This document shows positions 12,610 to 24,000 of a DNA stretch of 64,000 nt, in pieces. A program made the position numbers and the translations under genes. Under the pieces are notes generated by a model that saw only the letters and a list, made by a program, of their open reading frames with translations, did no database searches and was not told the origin of the DNA. This DNA is from Toxoplasma gondii ME49 (lineage: Eukaryota; Apicomplexa; Conoidasida; Eucoccidiorida; Sarcocystidae). Location of the stretch: assembly GCF_000006565.2 (NCBI RefSeq), contig NC_031480.1:4065529-4129528 (forward strand). Reading direction: 5' to 3'. The stretch's first letter is position 1. Each line of letters starts with the position of its first letter.

Positions 12610-14623
12610 ACAGGGTGAACGCGTACAATTTTTTTTGGTATCTGTTTGTGTACGTTCATGTTTTTTCTGTACTCTTGAGGGTCCGTACATCATGCAGTCG
12701 TCACGTAATCTTTTGCCTAGATGAACTCTTGAGGTCACGACGATTCTCTCTTCTAGCTAGACCACAACGGAAGCAAACCAGACAGGAAGTGTTACGTTCT
12801 TCCGTAGACGAGTGTGCCCGTAGTCTATCGCAAATGCCTGAATGTGCTGTAGACTCCCTGTGCAGCAATTGTCCTGGTGCAAAACGACGCGCCCTGGCTC
12901 GCAGGGACGTTCAATGTGCAGTGTTTCCGGAATGGAAACTCACTGGCGTGTTTCACGCGAACTCAGGGTTCTACGTCGTCTGTGGAATGCTCTCGAATAT
13001 GCTCCTGGTTGCGTTTGAAAACGAGCTCATTGGGAGGTGGTGGTGGTTTCCTTTTTTCCACGTCGTAGCGACGACGTCTCTGCGTCTGTGTAAAGTATGC
13101 TATCCGACGTCGTGTCGACCCGCTTTCTTCTAGACGCCGGTAGCTTACAGGAGTGTTACCGTTGCTCGCAAGACTACAAGAGGAGTGGAGAAAAAGGATC
13201 CGTGAGGCGCCGCTTCCCCTCCTGTTTTTGGTGTCACATTCAGCTGAGCTCTAGGTCACTGTACTCAGGTAGTGCCACCGTTACCTCTTTTCTTCACGTT
13301 TCATCTCTCGTGGATGTGTGGGCTCGACAAAGCGCAGTTTTAATGCGTTTTGAGCGAACGATGACTGAACAGAGTCTCTCAAAAATAGTTCTCCGGTACA
13401 CTGAAGAGAACAAGCACGACCGAGAGAAGGGGATTGAACTACATTGTTTTACCGCAATTTTCGTCGGAAGCGTGTCAGCAATAGCGGGAAGTTTCTCTTC
13501 ATAAAGTCGCGTCACAATTACACAAAAGGAGTCGCTAAAAGCATATGTATCGCGAATGATTCACTACATCGGGACTGCTGTGACTGAACGGCGGTAGGTC
13601 CTGAGCTTATTGGTTCATTCAATATCATGTGTAATACACCCCCAAGCGTTACGTGCACCATCTGCAACAGTTTTCCGACTGAGGAGCGGATAAAAGTATG
13701 TCCTAACACTGCTGGCCCACTAGACCGTCTTTCGGGGGCTAGAAGGCATGGTCGATTGTATTGGTTGCGCTTTTTTCTGACGTTCTGATTTGCCAATGAA
13801 TACACGACTCCCTGAGCGCATCTGTATAGAATTTGATACAGCGTCTGGTGACCAGGCGGCGATCGGCACGCTGACACTTTGAGGTTGGGCGGAGCTCACC
13901 TGAGTCTGCCGTATCTCCTAAGGGACGCGGACCTGAGAATGGCTGTAGTTCATCTTTTGAATGCCTATTGTGCTCCCTAGCATAAACGTGTCCTTTAACC
14001 TTTTCTAGGTAGTCCTGCCATTCACCGGTCCTAGCAACGAACAGAAACGTTAGCGACGCAAAAACGGTGCGTGGCCGTGGCACCCACATCAGTTTTGCTC
14101 ATTGATGTCAACGGTTTAGAACGACTCCGCAAGCAACTCGGAGCAATTACATCCAGCCACTTTATAGTCTCGCCTCAATAGTTTTCTGGTCAGCTGGTTG
14201 GCTGCATGAGGTATACCAGGAGAAAACTCGATTAGTCTTTATCGGCAGAACGTCAACAGCACGAGAGACAAAGCTGAGGGGGTTCAAGAAACTAAACAGT
14301 GCACAACAATATCAGCAAAACACGTCTTTGCATTCAGTAAGATACCCATTCGTCGACTTGCACTTTTACACAAAACGGTGGCTGATGCCCCCGAAGTCGC
14401 GCTGTTTTCTACACCATGGCACAGGCATCAAGGTACCGCACGAAAAAACTCTCACCGCGCGCGGCACCCAACGCGTAATGAGGCCAACTCGTTGTCCATT
14501 AGGGCGTCGACTGCCAAAAGCATGCTCTGGTCATTAAATGCATTAAGCATACTATTAATCCGACCCCATTGTCTACTGTAGTGCGCCAGTACCGGAACCC
14601 TTTTCAAGAAATTTCAGTCCGCC
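12610..14623. other. convergent spacer (3' flanks)
   Basis: This lies between the 3' ends of VP1 (plus) and the first tandem membrane gene (minus), so it should hold both 3' untranslated regions. Open frames here start at GTG or TTG and lack splice support or coding-like codon use. Nothing else recognised. Confidence 0.5.
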
Positions 14624-14887
14624 TCAGGTGATGATGGCCCTAATGGAGATAAGAATACCCCAAAGCAAACCCCAAATCCAACCAACAAACGGCAGCAAAA
14701 GCTGCAGCACACCAATGAACACATTCACTGCATCATTCTGCAGGAAACCGATAATGACCATTCCCAGTCCGAATATGAAGCAGTTCAGTATGCCTAGAAC
14801 GAAATAGATGATTTTGTCGTATGGTCCCCCTGGCGGAACTGGCACATCCAACCGTGTTATACGTCTGAATAAATCGTTTACTGACAT
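14624..14887 (-). CDS. small two-span membrane protein, tandem paralogue A, 87 aa
   Basis: A single-exon gene with ATG at 14887-14885 (context AAAATG) and TGA at 14626-14624. After a polar N-terminus of about 25 residues there are two hydrophobic segments at roughly 26-47 (VLGILNCFIFGLGMVIIGF) and 57-85, the second containing GVLQLLLPFVGWIW. The pattern LNC-F-FGLG then GxxQLLxPxxGWIWxxxWG resembles the two-span core of the SPEC3/Stum proteins of animals and their protist relatives. That is resemblance by eye, not a search result. Its neighbour 1.0 kb upstream on the same strand (15928-16200) is clearly a duplicate, with the membrane core largely identical and the N-terminus diverged. Function is unknown. 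The short length, strong span prediction and conservation between copies argue that it is a real gene. Confidence 0.85.
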   Translation of the reverse strand: MSVNDLFRRITRLDVPVPPGGPYDKIIYFVLGILNCFIFGLGMVIIGFLQNDAVNVFIGVLQLLLPFVGWIWGLLWGILISIRAIIT

Positions 14888-15927
14888 TTTGAGTATGTCT
14901 CTCTGAGAACGGAGTGCAGACGGTGTGTTTCAAAGAAAAACAGTGTCCGTAGGAAATGATTTGCAAGGAAGGTTGGCAACTGAGCCTCAACCGGCAAACT
15001 CATTACTGTGGCTAGTCGTTTGACGCACATGTATGTTTTCCTCACGAGCACGAGGCGCGTCTCTTCCACTTTTGGCTACCCTGTCGCAGGGACACTTGTC
15101 GGTCGATGCTAATCTACCGCCAACTGCCGCCTATACCAGGGGGTAGCTTGTGGGATCGATTGATCGCTCGGTTAGGGATGCACCAGACGCGCGGCTCCTC
15201 CATGTATCTCAATCAAGGCTTTCATCATGTTCAGTACGTGCGCAGTCAATGTAAATCTCCGAGTGAATTGCCAGAACGTAGAAACGAACGAGGCAACACT
15301 CCTGCAAAGAGAACCGCTATACCAATGGCAGCTGAAGGGTCTTCGCTCCACCTTACAAGAAATCAACAACAATGATCTTGTGCGCGTACGCCTTGAGTAC
15401 TGAATCTGCAAGAAGTGCTGGCGCTATCTGAGCTGTATCCTGCTGTGGAAAGTGGTTCGCGATCAAACGCCACGACAGACGATCGCAAACCGCTGTGATT
15501 ACGACCATGTGTTTGTGGCCTTGTGAGTGCCTCTCAAGGAGTAGCTGTTTGCGAAGCGCAAGACCGTTTCAGCGGCAAGGCTTTAAAGTCAGACGCTCAA
15601 GTATGTGCCTTTTAACGGCCCTCAGGGGCGTGTTTTCGGAAGATCGATAGCTCCATCGTAGAAAAGTGACTGTCTGTGTACCAACAAAAACTGCTGCGGT
15701 TACCGGACAATCATTTGACACTCAGCAGAGCAGAAGCGAAGCCATACTGTCCTTCGCAGCCGTATCGCAAACTGGTCGATGGCCTAGCACACATAGGAGT
15801 AGCGGCGGTCGTCGTTTGACGCTGCTCGTCTTCTGGCAAACGTCTTCGCGCACTTCGTCACTTTCGCTTCTCATTTCCAGTGAATCACCAGTCTGTGACG
15901 CTTTTCGGTCTGAAGCAGCTTGCTCCA
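14888..15927. other. spacer between the tandem membrane genes
   Basis: About 1 kb separating the two same-strand paralogues. It should contain the promoter and 5' untranslated region of copy A and the 3' end of copy B. Open frames are short and unsupported. Confidence 0.5.
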
Positions 15928-16200
15928 TTATATATTTGAACTGGGCACTAGGGACCGGACGACGATCATGACGCCCCAAACGACTGCCCAGATCCAGCCA
16001 ACAATGGGTAACAGCAACTGGAGAACGCCAATCATCATGTTGACGACGTCGCTTTGCATGAAACCGATGACGATCATTCCAAGTCCGAAGAAAAAACAGT
16101 TCAGGATGCCCAGGAGGATGTACGCCGCCTTGTCCTTTGGGCTTGGTGGCTCGGGCACGCGGAAGTGCAGGGTTCGTTGGAAGACGTCGCTCGCCGACAT
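15928..16200 (-). CDS. small two-span membrane protein, tandem paralogue B, 90 aa
   Basis: A single-exon gene, ATG at 16200-16198 and TAA at 15930-15928. It matches copy A along its whole length: MS-x-xD-x-FxR start, a Val-Pro-x-Pro-Pro stretch, LGILNCFFFGLGM, then GVLQLLLPIVGWIW and a basic residue after the second span. Predicted spans are at about 26-47 and 57-82. Copy B ends with a polar VPSSNI tail absent from A. Both copies stay open and conserve the Gly, Pro and Trp positions while flanking residues vary, as expected if selection maintains both. The duplication is tandem and head to tail. Function is unknown; resemblance to the SPEC3/Stum membrane core is by eye only. Confidence 0.85.
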   Translation of the reverse strand: MSASDVFQRTLHFRVPEPPSPKDKAAYILLGILNCFFFGLGMIVIGFMQSDVVNMMIGVLQLLLPIVGWIWAVVWGVMIVVRSLVPSSNI

Positions 16201-17852
16201 CGTGCTAATGCTAGTGGAGTCTGCACCTGGCGTAGGTGCGAACGGCAGTTTATCTCCGATGGGGAATGCAGATCCGCTGAAAGAAGGCAGAGACGAAAAT
16301 GTGATGAGTTATCAGATGCTCTGACTGGTCGGCAATTGCGCTTTAATCCCCCTGCAGCGAGGCACGAGAACACGTTCCAGTGTATCTACAGGAAGGGGCG
16401 CAGGACACAAGGCTGACGTAGCAGCTGGGCTTGTTTCGCAGCGTCATCCATGACTGTCGTTTTGACTGCGGATCAAGGCTCACGCAGTGTCTAACGTTTG
16501 CCACATTCATGCAAGTCCTGGTGAAAACCTTTGAAAACCTCCCTGCTTGCAGACTCTCATGAATCTAGCTTCAACGATCGTTTATACTGATTGTACACTT
16601 TCGGAGATGCAGTTTCGTTGGTAATTCTTGTATGCCGCAACGGTTACATCTGCGGCGATTCAAGGAGACGGAAAACTCGTAGGACGGAGTTGTTAACTGT
16701 TCTTGAGAGTTCCCTGATACTTTTGTAATGATGACGATGCCCCTATATGAATAGGATAGAGTGATATCCCTGCTTTTCTTGTGACACACGGGCAGCAGCG
16801 CGGCTCTGAATACGAACTGTACTCTCTATGTCAAGCAGCATAACAGGGACTTCCGGTGACTTGTGTATAAGGTTTTTATCAGACACATTTAAGTTATGTT
16901 CAGGTGATACCGCATCATGCCTGACAGCAACTCTTCCACCGGTAAAGAATGCTACTTCACCGACTCTGTGTGCCACTCGATCCAGCGTTCTAACTTAGCG
17001 TGTTCTCATTGACACGGGACATGCTTTTTCCCCTACTGTATCACAACAACGACGTTTCCTTGCCCGAGGCAAATGACTGCATGCGGACCAGCTGGCCACA
17101 GTCAAATGGTTAGCTACCACCAGGCACCAGTTATTCAAAATTGTTGCTCTGCTCGTTTTCCAAAGTGGATTTGAAGAGCATGTTGTGTCACTGTATAACT
17201 ATTTGACCGTGCCGAACATTCTCGTGTGGCTGCCCTCGGCACTTTTCAAGTTTCGATTCCAGCTTTTGTCACGGTTCATCCCCCCGACTTCTGTGCGGGC
17301 TTCAGGAAATCTGTCAGCTTCTGTTTCTTGGAACAGTTTTTTGCCATGCCTGCCTCAGCAGGAAGGGTTCCTATGCCTGAGGGCAATCGCGTATCAGTGT
17401 CGTCAAGTCTACGCACACATGCGATATGGGTAAGTGGATAGTGAGAAAGGAGCTAAACGTTCCCGTGCTGTACAACTTTCTACGTCTGACCGGGGATATG
17501 AGCATGCAGAAAGAGTAAGACCATGGGAACAAGACGCTGTCAACTAAAGCCTCGGGAACGTTCATTGGTGTCTGTATTCGGACCCAAGTTGCAGGTAATG
17601 AAGGACTTAATGCATATTGCGAAGCGGTTTCACTTTACGGCAAAAACTGGCTCCACGACAACTGTTCTTGGGTCCGAATGGTGCTGCTTGGAGAGGACGC
17701 GAGTCTTGCATTTGTGTCCAGAATACTAGGATAGTTGTCTAATGGAGTGCTACATATAAGGTTTGCTCCGTATTTGCCAACAATCACGTTGTCTTTGAAT
17801 ACACGGAAAATAAACAGTTTGCCAGAAGTGTTGTTCCAGGATTCTGTGGTGC
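16201..17852. other. divergent spacer
   Basis: This lies between the 5' end of paralogue B (minus) and the 5' end of the zinc-knuckle gene (plus), so both promoters should be here. No coding-like exon was recognised. Confidence 0.5.
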
Positions 17853-19363
17853 ATGGAGCAGAGAGATTCAGTAAAGTACGACCCTTATGCTCCCGCTTCG
17901 GAAAGAGGAGAGAGCAAATCGAAACTCATCCACCTCGACGAGTTGCAGTTAAAAGCGCGTGAGCTCTTCATGCTAGCCCGATTGTCTGGCAGCATTGCTC
18001 CGCGGGTCCCTGGTGCTTGTCGCATTTGTCATGAAGGTGCGTGCGACTACACAAGCGGCGTGCTCGAGTACGGAAACAGATCCCATTGAATAGGATGCTA
18101 CGTCAGCGACAACACAATAGGAAAAACTTTTGATTCCTTCGAGATTCTGGCAGGGCTCACCGTCTACCCTGTTCAGAGGGCCTAAGGCCATCGGTGTCAT
18201 CCAGATAAGACACTGGTATCAGTTGAGACAGAAGAGTTCCGTTTGCTGTTCTACGAAGCTGACCACAAAGGTACTGCTCTACCACAGCAGATGTTCTCGC
18301 ACTGTGCGGCTCCTGTTCCGTTCACTATCAGTTGGTCACCTGCCTCACCAATGCCGCAACATGATAACTATCTCGGACCGCAGCGAGGAGGCCGTAGCAA
18401 CACAAGAAGCTGCCGTCAAGGTGTTGGTCGAAAACGACGAGAAGGTATGAACAGAACAGTCAAGAGAACTTTGCCTGACATGCGGAGTAGCGCACGGCCG
18501 AAGCGGGGCGTATTTTAAGGAACTAAAGCAACAACAGCAGTTCAATGTCTACAGTAAAGGATGCTTGACATGCGAGTTTGCGACAGACATCGTAGTAAGG
18601 TGGAAACAGTGATAAAATGACCGCGACAGTGTGGGTCAACTGTGCTTGTTCACCTTTCAGAAGCTTTGTGAATCACTCGGCATTGCTTACGAGGCGGCAA
18701 GCGATGACGGTGCACACGCCACTGGTTCACTAAGCGAGACACCGTCCAGAGAAGGGCATTCTGGTCCCTCTTCTTCCTCATTATTTTGGTACAATCCTCT
18801 TGCGTACTGTGATTCACACCACTCTCCAGACTCAAAAAAAGGTAACCACTCGAAAACGATAGAAATGTGACTGAGGCGTGTGAGTGTGCCGCCCGATCCT
18901 GAATTCCTAGTGATCGGTTTGTGTGTTCTAGTCAAACTAGATTTTTTGTTGGTTGTCAGAGGTAAGCAACGCATCTCAGAGACTTGAATCCCAGGCAGAG
19001 AGCGAAATACGCTCGGAACGTGCGATTGCTTCTGTTATTAAATCCCTCAGCAACACAACTTATTGAGGTTGCATGACGTGATGTCAAAGTAGTGTGCGCA
19101 CGTGTTGCGGACCGGCTTGAGAAAGGTGTCCTGTTTGGTTCTTCAGCCATGAGTCGCCCTTTGACAGGAAGTGCGACTCGAAAGCACGTTCATAAGTCTC
19201 ACAATCTCCTCGAGGAACTCAATAAGTCAGTAGACTCGCGATGAACCACCTATCCTTCTTTTGTGTCTTGTCAGGACAGAAGAAGCGACGAAGGGACGAT
19301 CGTCACGTCAAGAGAAAAGACCTGAAGAAGCGCAAGCACCACCACAAAGACAAGAAAAAGTGA
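17853..19363 (+). CDS. CCHC zinc-knuckle protein, SREK1IP1-like, four exons, 188 aa
   Basis: Exons are 17853-18036, 18332-18444, 18661-18841 and 19275-19363; donors GTGCGT, GTATGA and GTAACC and acceptors ending CTATCAG, CTTTCAG and TGTCAG keep the frame throughout. Splicing exon 1 to exon 2 creates a CX2CX4HX4C knuckle (C56, C59, H64, C69) with core CRICHEVGHLPHQCRN. This matches the arrangement in the animal protein SREK1IP1 (P18SRP), a small nuclear protein that binds the SR-type splicing regulator SREK1: a single knuckle with GHL and QCRN, then a variable acidic/Ser-rich middle and a Lys/Arg/His-rich tail. Here the tail (about residues 160-188) is strongly basic and ends KHHHKDKKK, a likely nuclear localisation signal. 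A role in pre-mRNA splicing is inferred from the family. It has a longer N-terminus before the knuckle than the human protein. The ATG at 17853 is the first that opens this frame. Confidence 0.85.
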
Positions 19364-19926
19364 AAATTTCCGAGGGTCAAGCGTAATATTCACAAGATCA
19401 TAAATCTGGAGAGACCAGGAGGCGATCAGCACGTTTCACTGCTTTTGTGCTGCCAACTGGTAACGTGCAGCAGACTGAAAATGCTCTTCATTGAAGACTC
19501 CACGTAGAACTCATTTGCCCCCAACAACCTAAGCGACGGGGGAAGTGGGAATCCATTCGTCTACAGGTGCAGTCATGTAACATTATCTTTCGACCATAAG
19601 GCTATCTCAGTGACCATTGTTTTCCTTTTCGGTCCAACACTTCTCATTCCGCAGCCGGTGGCTTTCCAGTTTTGCTTGACCTTGTCCTGAAGTCTCAAAA
19701 TCACGGTTCAGCAAACATGCGGAAGATGCCTACGGGAACCCACTTGATTTGTTCTCAGGGAGAACTGGCTACGTGAACGGAGCGAAGGGTTTCCCTTGCG
19801 CTTTTTTCCAACGAAACTGCCTCGGTTGAAGGGTTGTCAGCTTTCTGTTTGGCGGCCTTGCCACCGGAAAGCTTTCTGGATTTTCCTTCTTGTCCCTCTT
19901 GCGAGACCGGTGGACCTGAACTAGCG
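19364..19926. other. convergent 3' flank
   Basis: Short spacer between the 3' ends of the zinc-knuckle gene (plus) and the small gene on the minus strand. It presumably holds both 3' untranslated regions; nothing else recognised. Confidence 0.5.
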
Positions 19927-20796
19927 TTAGGATGACTTGTCTGTGTTTATCAGCAGGCTTTGGTATTTTGGTCGTGAGGCGGACCTGACATTGTCAAATG
20001 CTTGCTCAATGAGACGGCTTCTGCGATAGCCTCCAGTTAAGGAAGTGACAAACCGACGCTGCCGCTCCCTCAAGAGGTCCTCAAAAGTAACCCGTGAATT
20101 AGCAGGAAAGATATGGGCTTTGGCGAACCTTTGCGCAATACTGTTGAAGGCTTCGGCAATTAACCGACGTCCGAACGTGCTTCAAGCAATGATGCAAGTA
20201 GCGGTCACACTCACGTCACCAGTGCTCATGGTGTCACAGGCAAACACTCTTCGTGGCGCTTTGTAACGCAGAACGCTCGTTCACACGAAGAATTTGCAGA
20301 AAGTACAACCGCCTGAAGTGTCGTTTGGAGTTCTTCTGTTGCTCGTAGCCGGAGTCGACACAGATATTCATCCTGAAATGGGCTGTGTGGAGTCATCCGG
20401 AGTGCCGCCTAGCTAGAATCAGGCTTTCCTTGTGCGGCAACAGGGTCCACATTTCCTCTACAACCAAACTATGGATTCAGCAAACCAGCTGACTGATACG
20501 GATTTTTGACAAGAGTTCGGCACATCACCGTAACAAGCCCATTTCGGTATTGGTGAGACAACCGCACACATACTCGTGGAGACTTCCCAACGACATCCTG
20601 CCCCCACGACATACTGGTCTACGGTCTCTGGCCACAAAACCCCTCCAGAGAGTCTGTGAAACCAATTCCAGCTCTAGATAGGCGTTTTCGACAAACGCAT
20701 ACTCAGTCACAAAAGGAGAGCTTCCCCTCCTCTCAGTTTCGTTTTCCTCTTCTCTTCAGCTTTAGGCCTATGCGTGGGCCCCGCGTCACGGTTCAT
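19927..20796 (-). CDS. probable small protein of unknown function, about 157 aa, three exons
   Basis: This gene is inferred from splice phase and codon use; two of its exons have no long ATG-started frame. The proposed minus-strand exons are 20796-20711, 20372-20238 and 20179-19927, all joining in phase. Exon 2 reads with mostly C/G-ending codons and includes KRHFRRLYFLQILR, faintly like an LYR-type helix. Exon 3 is the strongest: 84 codons of amphipathic, Arg-rich sequence (FNSIAQRFAKAHIF, TFEDLLRERQRRF) ending at TAA 19929-19927. Weak points are that donors GTGACT and GTGACA are poor, intron 2 would be only 58 nt, and the true start could be the ATG at 20371-20369 right after the exon 2 acceptor. 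Exons 2 and 3 could also belong to different transcripts, or be the tail of the large upstream minus-strand gene. A mitochondrial or ribosomal accessory protein would fit the composition but is not shown. Confidence 0.4.
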
Positions 20797-21036
20797 TCTT
20801 CTTTTCTTGTCCTTTCAGCTCCTCGAGGGGTGCAGGATGCACGAGTGCTGCCGCGTAATGGGAACAGCGAAACGAGAACACGCGAACCAGAAAGGATGCC
20901 CGCAGAACTGGCAACATGCTTTTTCTGAATCATCGGTGTTTTGCACCTGCTTCGACCATGGACACTGAAAAAAAGTGACCCTTCCGGCAGCCGATTGATT
21001 CTTACCCCTCTCGCACCTCACAGGCTCGACACCCGC

Positions 21037-24000
21037 TTAGAAATGCTGAACCACATTGGAAGTTTCTCTGCACATTGCTTTATCAGCTCCATCCCCGGCG
21101 TCCCGTTCCGACACTTCAACAGAAGGGGAGAACGTCGATGACGCGGTTGGAAGAGAGCAAGAAGATTGACGAGAACCTGAACCCGCTGCCGCACGTGAAT
21201 GCTCCCCGGTTATTGGCGTGACGCGCCCCCCACCTGTAGGCGACTTACGCTGGTAGCCGTTTGCAAATGAGGCTTCGGTTCCTTCGCTGGATTTCGCTTG
21301 CCGATTTCCACTCTCATCCTGCGGAGGTTTCCGCATGTCTTCAAATTCATTTCCGCGATTTGGCACACGCGGAGTCTTTTTCGGTCGAGGACTGTACACC
21401 TGTCCCACCGCAGTTTCGTGATAGTTGGAGCTGCTGCAATTTGCGTCGATTTTCTCTGTGACCCCGTCGACTTCCGAGGTTCTACTTTCCGTTCTCTGCC
21501 TCTTCGCTGACACATCACCCCGACCTTTCAGGCACCTTTTTGCCTTTAGATCTTCTTCGTGAATTGTTAAATCAGATCCACAACCCGTGGCCTGCACGGC
21601 AAGTAATGGCAGGTAGTCCTCGAACGCATCCACATACGCTTCAAAATCTCCAGGAGATATCGGCGGACCCATCCGGAGTCCAAGCTCCCACGTAGGAACA
21701 ACCACTGACACCTCACTGCTCGTCCCCTCCCCTTTGTTATCGCTTTTATCTCGTCCCTCCTTATTTAGGTCCGCTTTACCGTCAGCTGCGTTCTCAAAGC
21801 TTGAACCGACGTCTGCAGATAGCCGCAACGTCTCTGCGCCATCGCGGCTCGTCACAGAGCCCTGAAACCCGAAACCTTGTCTGTCTGCCTCTCGTTTACT
21901 GGACCGGGTAGTTTGCTGATTCAAGTCTTTCCCAGCGCCGTTCGGAGCCAGGGAAAGTGTCCCTAACTGATCTGCTTCGCACGCGTCACTCCCACTATCA
22001 ACTTCGCCTTTGTCGCCGGCCACCTGATGGCGCCGCTTGAGCAGGTCTCGCCCTTGTCCACCACGGTTGAATATGCAGCAAAGCACGTGCTGTGGGATTG
22101 CGTATATGAACGGGGCGTAGGACTCCTCCACTTGTTGAAGCAGAACCAATGAGTTCCGCAGTAGCTCCAGGGAAGCGATCGAGGAAGCCACCCCTTGCTG
22201 CAGAGAAGCTATAAGGTGCTCCAACCGGCTGATGCAGATTGCGAAGAGCGCGCGAGCTGCGAATGGAATAACTGACTTGAAGCTGCAAAAGACACCGCAG
22301 CAGCCGACATTTCTCATCACAAACAAAACTGTGACCAAACGAGAACTGCAGATACAGACTGGTGGTTTCACACGTAAACCGCTTCAGTAGGTTTGCGGAT
22401 TTGCGGCTCCTGGCCATCACATGCACCGCAGACTCGCTGGGTGGAGTATGTGCTAAAGAGTCTCAACAATTCAGCACGATTTACCTCCACCGAAACTTAA
22501 CAGAGCAGAATACCATTGGGCGGCCGTTCTAAACGTATCAAAAGCAGGGAAACGCACATGTATCGTGTTCCGCTCTTCCCTTCATTCATCGCATGTCGAT
22601 TCGAGTGCGTTGCCTACCACTCGTTTGTCTTGATTGGGACGTGATGCAGGGAGCAGGACTCTGCACGGCATACTGGCGGCACTAGGCTCACCTCCAATAA
22701 TACACGGCTGCCGACCGATTCAAGTTTGAACTATGTCGACGTCTACTGGCACATTCTCCTAATTATATCTTCCCATGCACTTACACGCTTACTAATTATC
22801 GTCTCTGGCTCTGCCTCTCTTCTCTCCCATACCTACGCAGACTCACTTGTAAAACTAACTGCTACGTCAACGACGGTGACTCGCATTTAAAGGCTGACAC
22901 CTTGACCCCTCAAAGCGAAGAACTTTGACAAAGTGAAAACACCATTTTAGGTCGGTTGGCAAGGAATATCAAACCTAATACTGATTGGCTGGTTGTCTGA
23001 ATCTCATACCTGGTGCCATCGTCAGTATCCTAGGTACTACACGGTCTCTGTTTATTCGATTTGAATGATAGTTCTGGATCGCGGATCATCTGTACGGAGG
23101 CGCGAGCTCACCTTCGACGGTCTTGTCCCTTCCATGCAGAGAGAGGAAGCATCTTTCTGGCTGCAAGGAAGGCCAGTTGTTCGGGCTGACGTTCTTGCTG
23201 CATCGCCTCGAATGAACGCGGCAGAGCGGCAACAAGCAGAGGTACATCTTCTTCGCGTTCGAGACGACCAGTGCGCTTCCCACTCTCTACCTGCTGTTCC
23301 TGCACCTCTCCAGCTTCTTGCAAGAGCAATTGGGCTGCCTGGATTAGCTGTTCAACTTGTTCAAGATCCTCGCGGAGCTGGCTGCCACCCCATGAGGGTG
23401 TTGTTGGCAGATAGTGCGCTTCTGCTACCGGTACGCCCGTGTCACGCCCACACGCGTCTCTGCCCTTGGTAAGAGTGGACGGGTAGTCAGCACATCTCGC
23501 CGAAAACGAAGGCGTCACACTCGTTTCGTGCTGTTCTGCACTGCCGTCCCTGTCTTGGCTTCCACGGATGTCTGAAGCTTCAGTTTGCCTCGTGGGTGGG
23601 GTGACCGATGACCCATTAAGGCGGGAATGCCCAACAGCCTTTTCCAGTCCCTGCATCTGTCCATCCGCAAGCGTGTCTCGGTTTTCCTGAATGCAGGTTT
23701 GTTCTGACTGCTCCTGATGAACCTTAAAAGCCGTGCGGTCCTTTGTCGCAGCAGCAACGACTGAGATACTCGTGTCTCCGTACTGACTAAGAGGTCTGAG
23801 ATCGGCCGCAGCCGCCAGATCATGAGATATAGTGTACTGCGGAAAATAGCGAAGGTTACGTTGGAAGTGGCTATTCGAGAAGGCCTCCGGAAAGAGGGAA
23901 AAGAAAAACAAGTTGCTGTGTAATTCACACCCTCCAGAAACATGCTCCTCGAGCCGTTTCTCGACCTCTTCCATTTGATGCAGCTGTCGGTACAGCCCAG

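Noticed and set aside
20521..20710. Coding-like minus-strand frame between proposed exons of the small gene
   Set aside because: Two frames look equally coding-like and neither joins in phase with the flanking exons; probably intron.
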